Source: Oscillospiraceae bacterium
GTDB lineage: Bacteria > Bacillota > Clostridia > Oscillospirales > Acutalibacteraceae
Reading direction: 5' to 3'
Length of the DNA: 64,000 bases
Assembly (NCBI GenBank): GCA_015066565.1
Contig: SVOB01000002.1
Coordinates: 124,001-188,000, forward strand
Numbering within the stretch: the first letter of the stretch is position 1; each line of letters opens with the position of its first letter. Below are positions 50,980 through 58,002 of the stretch, piece after piece. A program made the position numbers and the translations under genes. The notes under the pieces are model-generated. The model did no database searches, had not been told where the DNA came from, and saw only the letters and a list, made by a program, of their open reading frames with translations.

Positions 50980-51867
50980 ATGTTTCAAAAGTATCAAGAC
51001 AATCCTATCTTCGGCAATCCGAAGCTCGGAACGCTGTTCGACGTCTATCTGACGGCGCTGACGGACGGCAGGCTTCGCATGGATCTTTCAACCAGAAAAG
51101 ACAATTCCCTGTCCGTTTCCTTTTCCGAAAACGGCATTAACTGGACAGACCCGATTACTACGCTCAAGCCTGACGAAGCTTCCGGCTGGGAGGATTGGGT
51201 CAACCGCAACTGTGTATTGAAAATCTGTGACGAATACAAAATGTGGTACACCGGTCAGGCGCACGGCAACAGCTATATCGGCGTTGCCGAAAGTCGGGAC
51301 GGACAAACCTTCCACCGCATTTCCGACCTGCCTGTCCTGTGTCCGGAAACTGATTTCGAGGGCGCTTCAGTGATGAATCCCTGCGTTCTTTTTGAAAACG
51401 GCAGATACCGAATGTGGTACAGCGCCGGCGAAACCTATGAGCCGAATGTGCTTTGCTATGCGGAAAGCTCCGACGGGATTCACTGGGAAAAATCGCCCCT
51501 GAATCCTATTCTTAAAAAGAATCCGACAAAGGAATACGAACAAAACCGTATCGGCGGCTGCCAGGTGCTGCCGCATCCGAAGCTCGGATATATCCTTTTC
51601 TATATCGGTTACAGGGATATCCGCACCGCCTGTATCTGCGCGGCGTATTCCGCAGACGGCGTTACGAACTTCCGCCGTTGCAAAAAAAATCCTCTGATTG
51701 CGCCTACCGCAGGCGCCTGGGACGCGGACTCCTGCTATAAGCCCTCCGCGCTCTATGACAAAACGCAGGACCTTTGGCGAATTTGGTATAATGGCCGTGC
51801 CGGCGGAATGGAATATATCGGTTTGGCGGAAAAACACGGCGATTTCACGAAGGATGACTTTGAATAA
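50980..51867 (+). CDS. Five-bladed beta-propeller glycoside hydrolase-like protein (GH32/GH43/GH130-type fold)
   Basis: 295 residues. Repeated blades carry YKMWYTG, YRMWYSAG, GYILFYIGYRD and WRIWYNG, each followed by a SxDGxxF/W phrase, the pattern of GH32/43/68/130-like propellers. MNPCVLFENG and EYEQNRIGGCQ are candidate active-site areas. The exact family is not certain. No signal peptide. ATG 50980 follows GGGGGAGG. The codon use is richer in GC than in the neighbours by eye. It is followed 12 bp later by an (alpha/alpha)6 glycosidase, so the pair probably degrade one oligosaccharide in the cytoplasm. Confidence 0.8.
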   Translation: MFQKYQDNPIFGNPKLGTLFDVYLTALTDGRLRMDLSTRKDNSLSVSFSENGINWTDPITTLKPDEASGWEDWVNRNCVLKICDEYKMWYTGQAHGNSYIGVAESRDGQTFHRISDLPVLCPETDFEGASVMNPCVLFENGRYRMWYSAGETYEPNVLCYAESSDGIHWEKSPLNPILKKNPTKEYEQNRIGGCQVLPHPKLGYILFYIGYRDIRTACICAAYSADGVTNFRRCKKNPLIAPTAGAWDADSCYKPSALYDKTQDLWRIWYNGRAGGMEYIGLAEKHGDFTKDDFE

Positions 51868-51879
51868 AGGAGTATGCCT

Positions 51880-53349
51880 ATGATTGTCGATATGAAAGAA
51901 AAGCTTCGCGCCTACGTGGAGGCTTTCAACGCCGACGATGAAGAGCTTTATGTTCAGGAAATATCAAATGCGGACGCCTTTGACTATCTGGCTGAAAACG
52001 CGCCGCTGTTGGACTGTCCGGACAAAGAGCTTGAAACGACATATTATTTCCGTCTGTGGACGTTGCGCAAGCATTGGAAACAGACTCCGTACGGACACGT
52101 GATGACGGAGTTTCTGCCGTCGGTCGGCTGGGCAGGACCGTTTAACACGATTAACTGCCCTGTGGGCCACCAACTGACCGAAGCGCGTTGGCTTGCCGAT
52201 GCTCCTCAGCGGCTTTGGGAATATATCTGCTTCTGGCTGGACGGACACGGCGACGCTATGAGCTACAGTATGTGGTTTGCGTCTGCTGTGGAAGCCTACT
52301 TCAATCTGCATCCCGACACACTTCGTATGAAAGAAGCGCTGCCGAAGCTGGACCGTCTGTTTAAGGAGCGTGAAAGCATCAGTCTGCGCCCGTGCGGTCT
52401 GTACTGGTCAAACGACAACAACGACGGCATGGAGTTTTCCATCAGCGGGTCCGGCATACGCCCGACGCTCAACAGCTATCTGTGCGGCGACGCGTTTGCG
52501 ATTTCCCGTATGGCAACCGAAGTCGGTAACGATGGGCTGGCGCGCGCCTATCGGGAACGCGGCGAACGGATAAAAGAGCAGATGAACCGACTGCTGTGGG
52601 ACGGGGATTTTTATCGCGCAATACCCTGCGAAAGCGACGAAAATGCCGATTGGAAAACGCGTCCGAATGTGCCCGGGGACAATACCGTGCGAGAGCAGAC
52701 AGGATATCTTCCCTGGTATTTTCATCTTGCCGACAGCGACAAGGATAACGCGTTTTTACAGTTGACAAATCCAAAGGGATTTGCGGCGCCCTTCGGTCTG
52801 ACAACGGCTGAACAGCGCCACCCGCGGTTCCTTTTTCAAAACGAACACTGTTGCCTGTGGAACGGTTACGTCTGGCCGTTTGCCACTTCACAGACGTTGA
52901 CGGCGACGGCAAACCTGATTCACGACCGCGGAGAGGCTTCACCCGTTTCAAAAGAAGCGTATTATAAGCTGTTACGGCAATATGCGCTCTCTCACCGCAT
53001 AACTGACGCGGAAGGTCATACGAGTTGCTGGATTGACGAGAATATGGAGCCGTTCACGGGTCGCTGGCACTGCCGAGACAGATTAATCAGCCTTGATTAC
53101 GCGCAGAAGAGCGGCATACGGGAACGGGGAAAAGATTACAACCACTCCACGTTCTGCGACCTTGTGCTGTCCGGTCTGCTCGGCATCCGTTTTGAAAACG
53201 GCGTGCTGTCGGCAAATCCGATTATTCCGCAAGACTGGGATTATTTCCTTGTGAGCGGAATCACAAAAGATAATTGGACCGTCCTTTTTGACCGCGACGG
53301 CTCGCATTACGGACAGGGCGTCGGTCTGCGCTGCTTTCGGACAGAATGA
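51880..53349 (+). CDS. MGH1/GH63-like (alpha/alpha)6 glycoside hydrolase
   Basis: 489 residues. The central segment (CGLYWSNDNNDGMEFSISG, then RPTLNSYLCGDA) and the late LWNGYVWPFATSQ and YNHSTFCDLVLSGLLG resemble GH63/mannosylglycerate-hydrolase-type barrels, where an Asp in the first segment acts as acid. No signal peptide. ATG 51880 is preferred, 7 nt after GGAG; ATG 51874 is too close. Second gene of a two-gene unit with the propeller enzyme and also GC-rich by eye. The substrate is unknown. Two terminators follow. Confidence 0.82.
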   Translation: MIVDMKEKLRAYVEAFNADDEELYVQEISNADAFDYLAENAPLLDCPDKELETTYYFRLWTLRKHWKQTPYGHVMTEFLPSVGWAGPFNTINCPVGHQLTEARWLADAPQRLWEYICFWLDGHGDAMSYSMWFASAVEAYFNLHPDTLRMKEALPKLDRLFKERESISLRPCGLYWSNDNNDGMEFSISGSGIRPTLNSYLCGDAFAISRMATEVGNDGLARAYRERGERIKEQMNRLLWDGDFYRAIPCESDENADWKTRPNVPGDNTVREQTGYLPWYFHLADSDKDNAFLQLTNPKGFAAPFGLTTAEQRHPRFLFQNEHCCLWNGYVWPFATSQTLTATANLIHDRGEASPVSKEAYYKLLRQYALSHRITDAEGHTSCWIDENMEPFTGRWHCRDRLISLDYAQKSGIRERGKDYNHSTFCDLVLSGLLGIRFENGVLSANPIIPQDWDYFLVSGITKDNWTVLFDRDGSHYGQGVGLRCFRTE

Positions 53350-53403
53350 TGTTCCTCTGCTGATATTTAGAAAAAACCGTTTCAAAAACGCATCTGTTTC
53401 TAT

Positions 53404-53470
53404 GACGCCCATTCATTCGGGCGTCTTTTTTGTATAGTAAAACCCCCGAAGCCTTGATACTTCGGGGGTT
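53404..53470. terminator. Two consecutive terminators
   Basis: Stem GACGCCC/GGGCGTC (53404-53426) with T6 ends the glycosidase unit. Stem AACCCCCGAAG/CTTCGGGGGTT (53441-53470) has T and A runs on both sides and on the minus strand directly follows the tRNA-end-like scar at 53473. Confidence 0.85.
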
Positions 53471-53474
53471 TTCT

Positions 53475-53502
53475 ATGGAGCTGGTGACGGGGATATAACC
53501 TG
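53475..53502 (-). pseudogene. Degenerate tRNA 3'-end scar
   Basis: On the minus strand this reads ..CCCCGTCACCAGCTCCA, which looks like the T-arm and acceptor end of a tRNA with encoded CCA, but the T loop is decayed (GGTTATATCC) and no 5' half exists. As at the two 52-bp repeats, a terminator stem follows immediately on the minus strand. It may mark an older integration event. Confidence 0.4.
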
Positions 53503-53517
53503 CAAACATGGTTGCAA

Positions 53518-53745
53518 TTAAGGTTTTCGTATTCTTTTTGACAAGTCATTTAACGAAAACTCCATATTACAGGAATGACAATAATAATAGTTTTTATATT
53601 CGTACATATTTACTTTGCCGCCTGAAACGGTATGTTCCCAACCGACATTATCCTTTTTGACAATTCTTTCAAGTTTGTCGTGACATATCGGGCATATTTT
53701 TTTGTGAAATAAAAAATATCTGAGCTCGTTTGGCTTGAACATCAT
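53518..53745 (-). CDS. Small zinc-ribbon-like protein
   Basis: 75 residues from ATG 53745 (53742 is equally possible). Two Cys pairs, CPICHDKL and YYCHSCNMEF, ~45 residues apart, suggest one zinc site. The middle KKDNVGWEHTVSGGK is basic. No family is recognised. The frame is open further upstream to 53826, but the Met at 53745 has GGAAG near it. It sits between two tRNA-end scars, so it may be leftover cargo of an integrated element. Confidence 0.55.
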   Translation of the reverse strand: MMFKPNELRYFLFHKKICPICHDKLERIVKKDNVGWEHTVSGGKVNMYEYKNYYYCHSCNMEFSLNDLSKRIRKP

Positions 53746-53842
53746 CTTCCAGCCTTTTCTCTCCAAAAAAACCACCACCGTAAAAGAACTTTTATAAATT
53801 TTATCATATAAAAACGGAACAGGCAATATGCCTATTCCGTTT

Positions 53843-53894
53843 TGGAGCTACTGGTCGGACTCGAACCGACGACCTCTGGTTGTATGTAAGGGAA
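53843..53894 (-). repeat. 52-bp direct repeat containing a tRNA 3' half (left attachment-like site)
   Basis: Identical over 52 bp to 62770-62821. On the minus strand the last ~39 bases are the 3' half of a tRNA: T arm GTCGG-TTCGAGT-CCGAC, acceptor CAGTAGC, discriminator T, CCA. The 5' half is missing; the acceptor would pair with GCTACTG as in tRNA-Thr. On the minus strand it is followed by a terminator stem GGAATAGGCA/TGCCTGTTCC (53818-53840) and T-run. This is the layout left by a tRNA-targeting integrative element. Confidence 0.75.
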
Positions 53895-53962
53895 TTATTC
53901 ATTATAGATTCAAATATGTAAGCAAGATTTGATGTTAGAAGGATAAACAATCATAAAAGATG

Positions 53963-54023
53963 TTGACAATAAGGACTTTTAGTGGTATATTACCAATAAC
54001 CTACTTAACCTATTAGATTGGTA
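53963..54023 (+). promoter_or_regulatory. Promoter and candidate operator of the sulfur-transfer operon
   Basis: TTGACA (53963-53968), 17-bp spacer, TATATT (53986-53991). Over the start site lies an inverted pair TACCAAT (53991-53997) and ATTGGTA (54017-54023), enclosing two direct TAACCTA copies. A repressor site is likely; the regulator is not identified in the window. Confidence 0.65.
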
Positions 54024-54084
54024 GGTAATTGACTTTGGCCGTATGCTTTTAATACAAATGCTGCATAATCTTTTGAGGTGAATT

Positions 54085-54291
54085 ATGAAAATTACTGTTG
54101 CCGGAAAACTTAAGGAATACTCAGATGGCTTAACCGTAAAGCAGTTAATTGAAGCCGAAGAGGTAGAAAATCCTCTCTATGTTACGGTTACGCTTAATGA
54201 TGAATTTGTAAATTCCGAGGACTTTGACAAAACCGTGATAAATGACGGCAATGTAATAGAGTTCCTCTACTTTATGGGAGGCGGCCGCTGA
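54085..54291 (+). CDS. ThiS/MoaD-like sulfur-carrier (ubiquitin-like) protein ending GGGR
   Basis: 68 residues of the beta-grasp family: KITVAGKLKEYSDGLTVKQL at the start, then VTLNDEFV and VIEFLYFMGGGR at the end. Sulfur carriers normally finish with GG, whose carboxylate is adenylated and converted to a thiocarboxylate. Here one extra residue, Arg68, follows the glycines. In known cases with extra C-terminal residues (QbsE, HcyS) a JAMM protease trims them, and a JAMM gene lies two genes downstream. GAGGTG lies before the ATG. The stop overlaps the next start by 1 nt. First gene of the operon. Confidence 0.88.
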   Translation: MKITVAGKLKEYSDGLTVKQLIEAEEVENPLYVTVTLNDEFVNSEDFDKTVINDGNVIEFLYFMGGGR

Positions 54292-55100
54292 TGGCATTAT
54301 CAAACGAACAGCTGGAGCGATATTCCCGCCATATCATATTGAAAGACATCGGGGTAAAAGGTCAGAAAAAACTTCTTGATGCAAAAGTGCTGATAATCGG
54401 CGCAGGAGGTCTCGGGGCCCCCGCTGCGCTTTACCTTGCTGCCGCAGGCGTAGGAACCATAGGCATTGCAGATGCGGACACTGTAGATTTATCCAATCTT
54501 CAGAGGCAGGTTATTCATTCGACATCAGATATCGGAAAGCCGAAGGTTGAATCTGCAAAGGAAAGTATGCTTGCGATTAATCCCGATATTAATGTAATCA
54601 CTTACAAAGAATTTATTTATTCAAAGAACATCCTTGATATTATTAAGGATTATGATTTCGTGCTTGACGGCACGGATAATTTCCCTGCAAAGTTTCTGAT
54701 TAACGACGCTTGCGTTAAGGCGAAAATCCCATTTTGCCATGCGGGTATTATCCGCTTTGAAGGTCAGCTGATGACATGGGTGCCCGACAGCAACGTACCC
54801 TGCTACCGCTGTGTGTTTAAAGAACCGCCGCCGAAGGACGCTGTTCCCACCTGTAGACAGGCAGGCGTCATCGGTGCTATGGCAGGCATTATCGGTTGTC
54901 TGCAGGCAATGGAGGCAATTAAATATATCACAGGCGCAGGCGAACTGCTGACAGGCAATCTTCTTATTTATGACGCACTGAGTAACGATTTCAGAAAAGC
55001 TAAAATTCCGAAAAATAAAAACTGCGGCATTTGCTCGGATAATCCGACCGTTACCGAACTAATTGACTATGAGCAGCCGCCCTGTGAATTAAATAAATAA
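54291..55100 (+). CDS. E1-like adenylyltransferase, MoeB/ThiF/HesA family
   Basis: 269 residues. ERYSRHIILKDIGVKGQKKL is the standard MoeB/ThiF N-terminus and GAGGLG (37-42) the nucleotide loop. DLSNLQRQV contributes to ATP binding. Cys171/Cys174 (CYRC) and Cys245/Cys248 (CGIC) form the structural zinc site. Cys188 in PTCRQAGV lies where MoeB-type enzymes have their conserved Cys. It would adenylate the C-terminal glycine of the ThiS-like carrier encoded just upstream, with which it overlaps by 1 nt. No rhodanese domain is fused, but one is encoded later in the operon. Confidence 0.93.
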   Translation: MALSNEQLERYSRHIILKDIGVKGQKKLLDAKVLIIGAGGLGAPAALYLAAAGVGTIGIADADTVDLSNLQRQVIHSTSDIGKPKVESAKESMLAINPDINVITYKEFIYSKNILDIIKDYDFVLDGTDNFPAKFLINDACVKAKIPFCHAGIIRFEGQLMTWVPDSNVPCYRCVFKEPPPKDAVPTCRQAGVIGAMAGIIGCLQAMEAIKYITGAGELLTGNLLIYDALSNDFRKAKIPKNKNCGICSDNPTVTELIDYEQPPCELNK

Positions 55101-55101
55101 T

Positions 55102-55515
55102 ATGATTACACTAAAAAGAAAAGATTACGACAGAATAGTTGAATACGCAAAAGCACAGCTTCCTGCCGAAGCATGCGGACTGATTGCGGGAACTGTTGAC
55201 GGGAACGGCAATAAATCAGTTGAAAAGGTCTATCTGCTTACAAACATTGACAATTCAAACGAGCATTTTTCAATGGACCCTAAGGAACAGCTTCAGGCTG
55301 TTAAGGATATGAGAGCAAACGGCATTGTGCCGCTTGGCAACTGGCATTCTCATCCCGAAACGCCCTCGCGTCCGAGTGAGGAAGATAAGAGACTGGCTTA
55401 TGACAGCACGGCAAGTTATATGATTTTATCCCTTATGGACAAAGAAAACCCTGTTCTCAATTCCTTTCACATTGAAGGAACACAGAGCAGCACGGAAGGT
55501 TTAACGATAGTATGA
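55102..55515 (+). CDS. JAMM/MPN+ metallopeptidase (Mec+/QbsD-like)
   Basis: 137 residues. All JAMM positions are present: Glu23 (PAEACG), His82 and His84 (WHSHP), Ser92 and Asp95 (SEED), so a single zinc site should be active. Relatives cut after the glycines of sulfur carriers, either to remove extra C-terminal residues (QbsD, HcyD) or to release an amino acid formed on the carrier (Mec+ releasing cysteine from CysO). The carrier here ends GGGR, which fits the first role; the second cannot be excluded. It starts 1 bp after moeB-like and overlaps the next gene by 4 nt. Confidence 0.92.
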   Translation: MITLKRKDYDRIVEYAKAQLPAEACGLIAGTVDGNGNKSVEKVYLLTNIDNSNEHFSMDPKEQLQAVKDMRANGIVPLGNWHSHPETPSRPSEEDKRLAYDSTASYMILSLMDKENPVLNSFHIEGTQSSTEGLTIV

Positions 55516-56267
55516 ATCAGTTTTCAAGAACACAGTTATTATTCGGGAAGGAGGCAATGGTTAAAATTGCCTCTTGCCATATTGCAATATTCGGCATTGG
55601 CGGTGTCGGCGGTTATACAGCCGAAGCACTTGCGCGTTCAGGCGTAGGAAAACTCTCTCTTGTTGACGACGACAGGATTTGCCTTACAAATATAAACCGG
55701 CAGATATTTGCAACCCGAAAAACAGTCGGGCAGTATAAGACCGATGCAGCAGAGGAACGGCTGACGGATATTAACCCGGAAATCGTAATTACTAAACGCA
55801 AGTGCTTTTATACTCCCGAGAATGCGGATGAGTTCAATCTTTCACAGTATGACTATATCGTTGATGCAGTGGATACCGTCAGCGCAAAGCTTGCCCTTGC
55901 AGAAAACGCACAAAAGGCAGGCGTTCCGATTATCTCTTGTATGGGAGCAGGCAACAAGCTTGACCCGACGCGCTTTGAGGTAGCGGATATTTATGAAACC
56001 TCGGTTTGTCCGCTTGCGAAGGTTATGCGCTACGAATGCAGAAAAAGAGGTATTAAAAAGCTGAAGTGCGTTTATTCAAAGGAACCTGCAATGGAACCGA
56101 TTGAGGATGATGAAAACTCTTGTAAGCACCATTGTATTTGCCCGCCCGATACAAAAAGAACCTGTGACATTCGCCGTCAGGTCCCCGGCAGTAACGCCTT
56201 TGTACCGAGCGTAGCAGGATTGATAATCGCAGGCGAGGTCCTGAAAGATATTGTGTCAGAGTATTAG
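55512..56267 (+). CDS. Second E1-like enzyme, TcdA/YgdL family
   Basis: 251 residues. SRTQLLFGKEAM starts the family, FGIGGVGGYTAEALARSGVG is the nucleotide loop, LTNINRQIFA the ATP site, and RRQVPGSNAFVPSVAGLIIAGE the C-terminal hallmark. TcdA dehydrates t6A37 in tRNA to its cyclic form. Most TcdA genes stand alone; here it overlaps the JAMM gene by 4 nt in a sulfur-carrier operon. A Cys-rich insert, CKHHCIC..CPPDTKRTC-like (four Cys plus two His), may hold a metal. Either a true TcdA riding in this operon or a second activating enzyme for the carrier; sequence alone favours TcdA. Confidence 0.85.
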   Translation: MNQFSRTQLLFGKEAMVKIASCHIAIFGIGGVGGYTAEALARSGVGKLSLVDDDRICLTNINRQIFATRKTVGQYKTDAAEERLTDINPEIVITKRKCFYTPENADEFNLSQYDYIVDAVDTVSAKLALAENAQKAGVPIISCMGAGNKLDPTRFEVADIYETSVCPLAKVMRYECRKRGIKKLKCVYSKEPAMEPIEDDENSCKHHCICPPDTKRTCDIRRQVPGSNAFVPSVAGLIIAGEVLKDIVSEY

Positions 56268-56322
56268 TTATGGACGAGTTGACAAAAAGATATGAAAACT
56301 GAAAAAGGAAGTAATTAAAGCC

Positions 56323-57495
56323 ATGAAATACGACTTTGATACGGTTTATAACCGCAAAGGCACCAATTCAGTCAAATACAAAATCCATCCACGCTATCCC
56401 AATGTCAGCGAGTTAATTCCTATGTGGATAGCAGATATGGATTTCAAAACTGCGCCTGAAATTGTAAGTGCTCTCAGAGAAGCGGCGGATGAAGGCATTT
56501 TCGGTTATACTCAGCCGGACAGCGAATATTTTGAACTGCTGATTGATTGGAACAAAAAGCACTTTGATTTCAATATTGACCGTAATTGGATTGTGCCGTG
56601 TGAAGGCGTAATGTCAGCAATTGCAGCAGCCATAAGAGCGCTCAGCAGCGATGAAGATTCCGTGTTAATTCTGCAGCCTGTATATTACCCTTTTGCAAAT
56701 GTTATTAACAACAATAACCGCCGTCTTATTGTCAGCGAACTGAAAAATGACGGAGATAATTATGTTATTGATTATCAGGATTTGGAAAACAAAATCATAA
56801 ATAATAAAGTAAAAATTCTTTTATTCTGCTCACCGCATAATCCTGTCGGAAGGGTGTGGGATAAGCAAGAGATTGAAAGAGTTGCGGATATTTGTTTAAA
56901 GCATAATGTTATCATAATATCCGATGAAATACATTCGGATTTGGTTTATAAAAAGCATATCCCCACCGCTTCGCTGTCGAAAAAAATCGCTGATAATACC
57001 ATTGCGCTGACTTCGGTTACAAAAACTTTTAATCTGGCGGGGATACAGGGCGCAAATATGATTGTTCCGAATGAAAGAATCCGTGCATTGGTACAATCCG
57101 AGCTTTATGCAGAATGCTCGAGCGGACCGGATATCATGTCGCTTGCAGCAATAAAGGCGGCATACAGATTCGGTGACGCGTGGCTTGACGAACTGCTTGA
57201 CTGTCTTAAAGGCAATATTGATTTTGTCGTCAGCAGTTTTGTCGGCACAAGGATAAGGGCATACGCTCCGCAGGGTACATATCTTATGTGGCTTGACTGC
57301 CGTGCACTTGAAATGTGTGACGAAGAACTTGAAGAGTTCTTTGTTCGTGATTGCGGCGTATGGATGAACAACGGATACATTTTCGGTAAGGGCGGCAGCG
57401 GCTTTATGCGGATGAATATCGCCTGTCCGAGAAAGTCGTTGGAAGAAGCTGTGTTCAGAATCAAAAGCCAAATCAAGGAGAATAAATGTGAATAA
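56323..57495 (+). CDS. MalY/PatB family PLP-dependent C-S lyase
   Basis: 390 residues. YDFDTVYNRKGTNSVKY and MWIADMDFKTAPEI are the MalY/PatB N-terminal signature. SPHNPVGRVW binds cofactor, ISDEIHSDLV carries the conserved Asp, and TSVTKTFNLAGIQG contains the Schiff-base Lys. These enzymes cleave cystathionine or cysteine conjugates to a thiol, pyruvate and ammonia. In this operon it could release or use sulfur from an imported S-compound. GGAAG precedes the ATG. It overlaps the ECF gene by 8 nt. Confidence 0.92.
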   Translation: MKYDFDTVYNRKGTNSVKYKIHPRYPNVSELIPMWIADMDFKTAPEIVSALREAADEGIFGYTQPDSEYFELLIDWNKKHFDFNIDRNWIVPCEGVMSAIAAAIRALSSDEDSVLILQPVYYPFANVINNNNRRLIVSELKNDGDNYVIDYQDLENKIINNKVKILLFCSPHNPVGRVWDKQEIERVADICLKHNVIIISDEIHSDLVYKKHIPTASLSKKIADNTIALTSVTKTFNLAGIQGANMIVPNERIRALVQSELYAECSSGPDIMSLAAIKAAYRFGDAWLDELLDCLKGNIDFVVSSFVGTRIRAYAPQGTYLMWLDCRALEMCDEELEEFFVRDCGVWMNNGYIFGKGGSGFMRMNIACPRKSLEEAVFRIKSQIKENKCE

Positions 57496-57985
57496 AAACC
57501 TAAAAAAAATAACGGTCACTGGGTTGTTCAGTGCAATGATTTTTGTGTTAACAATGTTTGTAAAGGTTACTGTGCCATCAGGATATGTCCATTTAGGCGA
57601 TGCTATGATATATATTTGCGGCGTTCTTTTAGGTTCTCCGTGGGCGCTGATTGCGGGTGCTCTCGGTGAAGGCCTTGCCGACGTTGCGGGCGGTTTTGCG
57701 GCATACGCTCCAGCAACCGTCATCATAAAAATAATAATTGCATTTCTGTTTTCACTTACCAAAAACGATAAAAAGTTGCTTACGGTTAAATCGGGTGTTA
57801 TGACCGTTCCTGCAGCAATTGTGACGGTCGGCGGCTACTTTTTTGCAGATATGCTGATTGATAAAACATATGCTTTTGTTGACATCCCGGGAAATATCGT
57901 CCAGGGAGTCGGCTCAGCAGCTATATTTATTATTATTGCTGCTGCATTGGATAAAGCGGGAATTATTAAAAGAATTGATTTGTAA
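57488..57985 (+). CDS. ECF transporter S component
   Basis: 165 residues with about five to six helices, from a GTG start with AAGGAG upstream. ITVTGLFSAMIFVLTMFVKV, YVHLGDAMIYICGVLLG and GEGLADVAGGFAAYAPATV follow the S-component layout, including the AxxxA-type N-terminal helix that docks on EcfT. It captures a vitamin- or amino-acid-like small molecule for an energy-coupling-factor module encoded elsewhere. Overlap with the C-S lyase suggests the lyase acts on the imported compound. Confidence 0.87.
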   Translation: MNKNLKKITVTGLFSAMIFVLTMFVKVTVPSGYVHLGDAMIYICGVLLGSPWALIAGALGEGLADVAGGFAAYAPATVIIKIIIAFLFSLTKNDKKLLTVKSGVMTVPAAIVTVGGYFFADMLIDKTYAFVDIPGNIVQGVGSAAIFIIIAAALDKAGIIKRIDL

Positions 57986-58002
57986 AATAAAGGAGGATAA
58001 AA

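Noticed and set aside
53843-53894. A functional tRNA gene on the minus strand
   Set aside because: Only T arm, acceptor 3' strand and CCA are present; no D arm, anticodon stem partner or 5' acceptor. The same applies at 62770-62821.
54085-55100. Plain thiamin or molybdopterin sulfur-carrier pair (thiS-thiF or moaD-moeB)
   Set aside because: No thiG, thiH, moaE or moaA neighbours are present, and the GGGR tail plus JAMM gene are not features of those pathways.
54085-56267. Bacterial antiphage ubiquitin-like (Bil/CBASS-type) conjugation system
   Set aside because: There is no E2-like or effector gene, and the neighbours (C-S lyase, rhodanese-TusA-DsrE, ECF component) point to sulfur metabolism instead.
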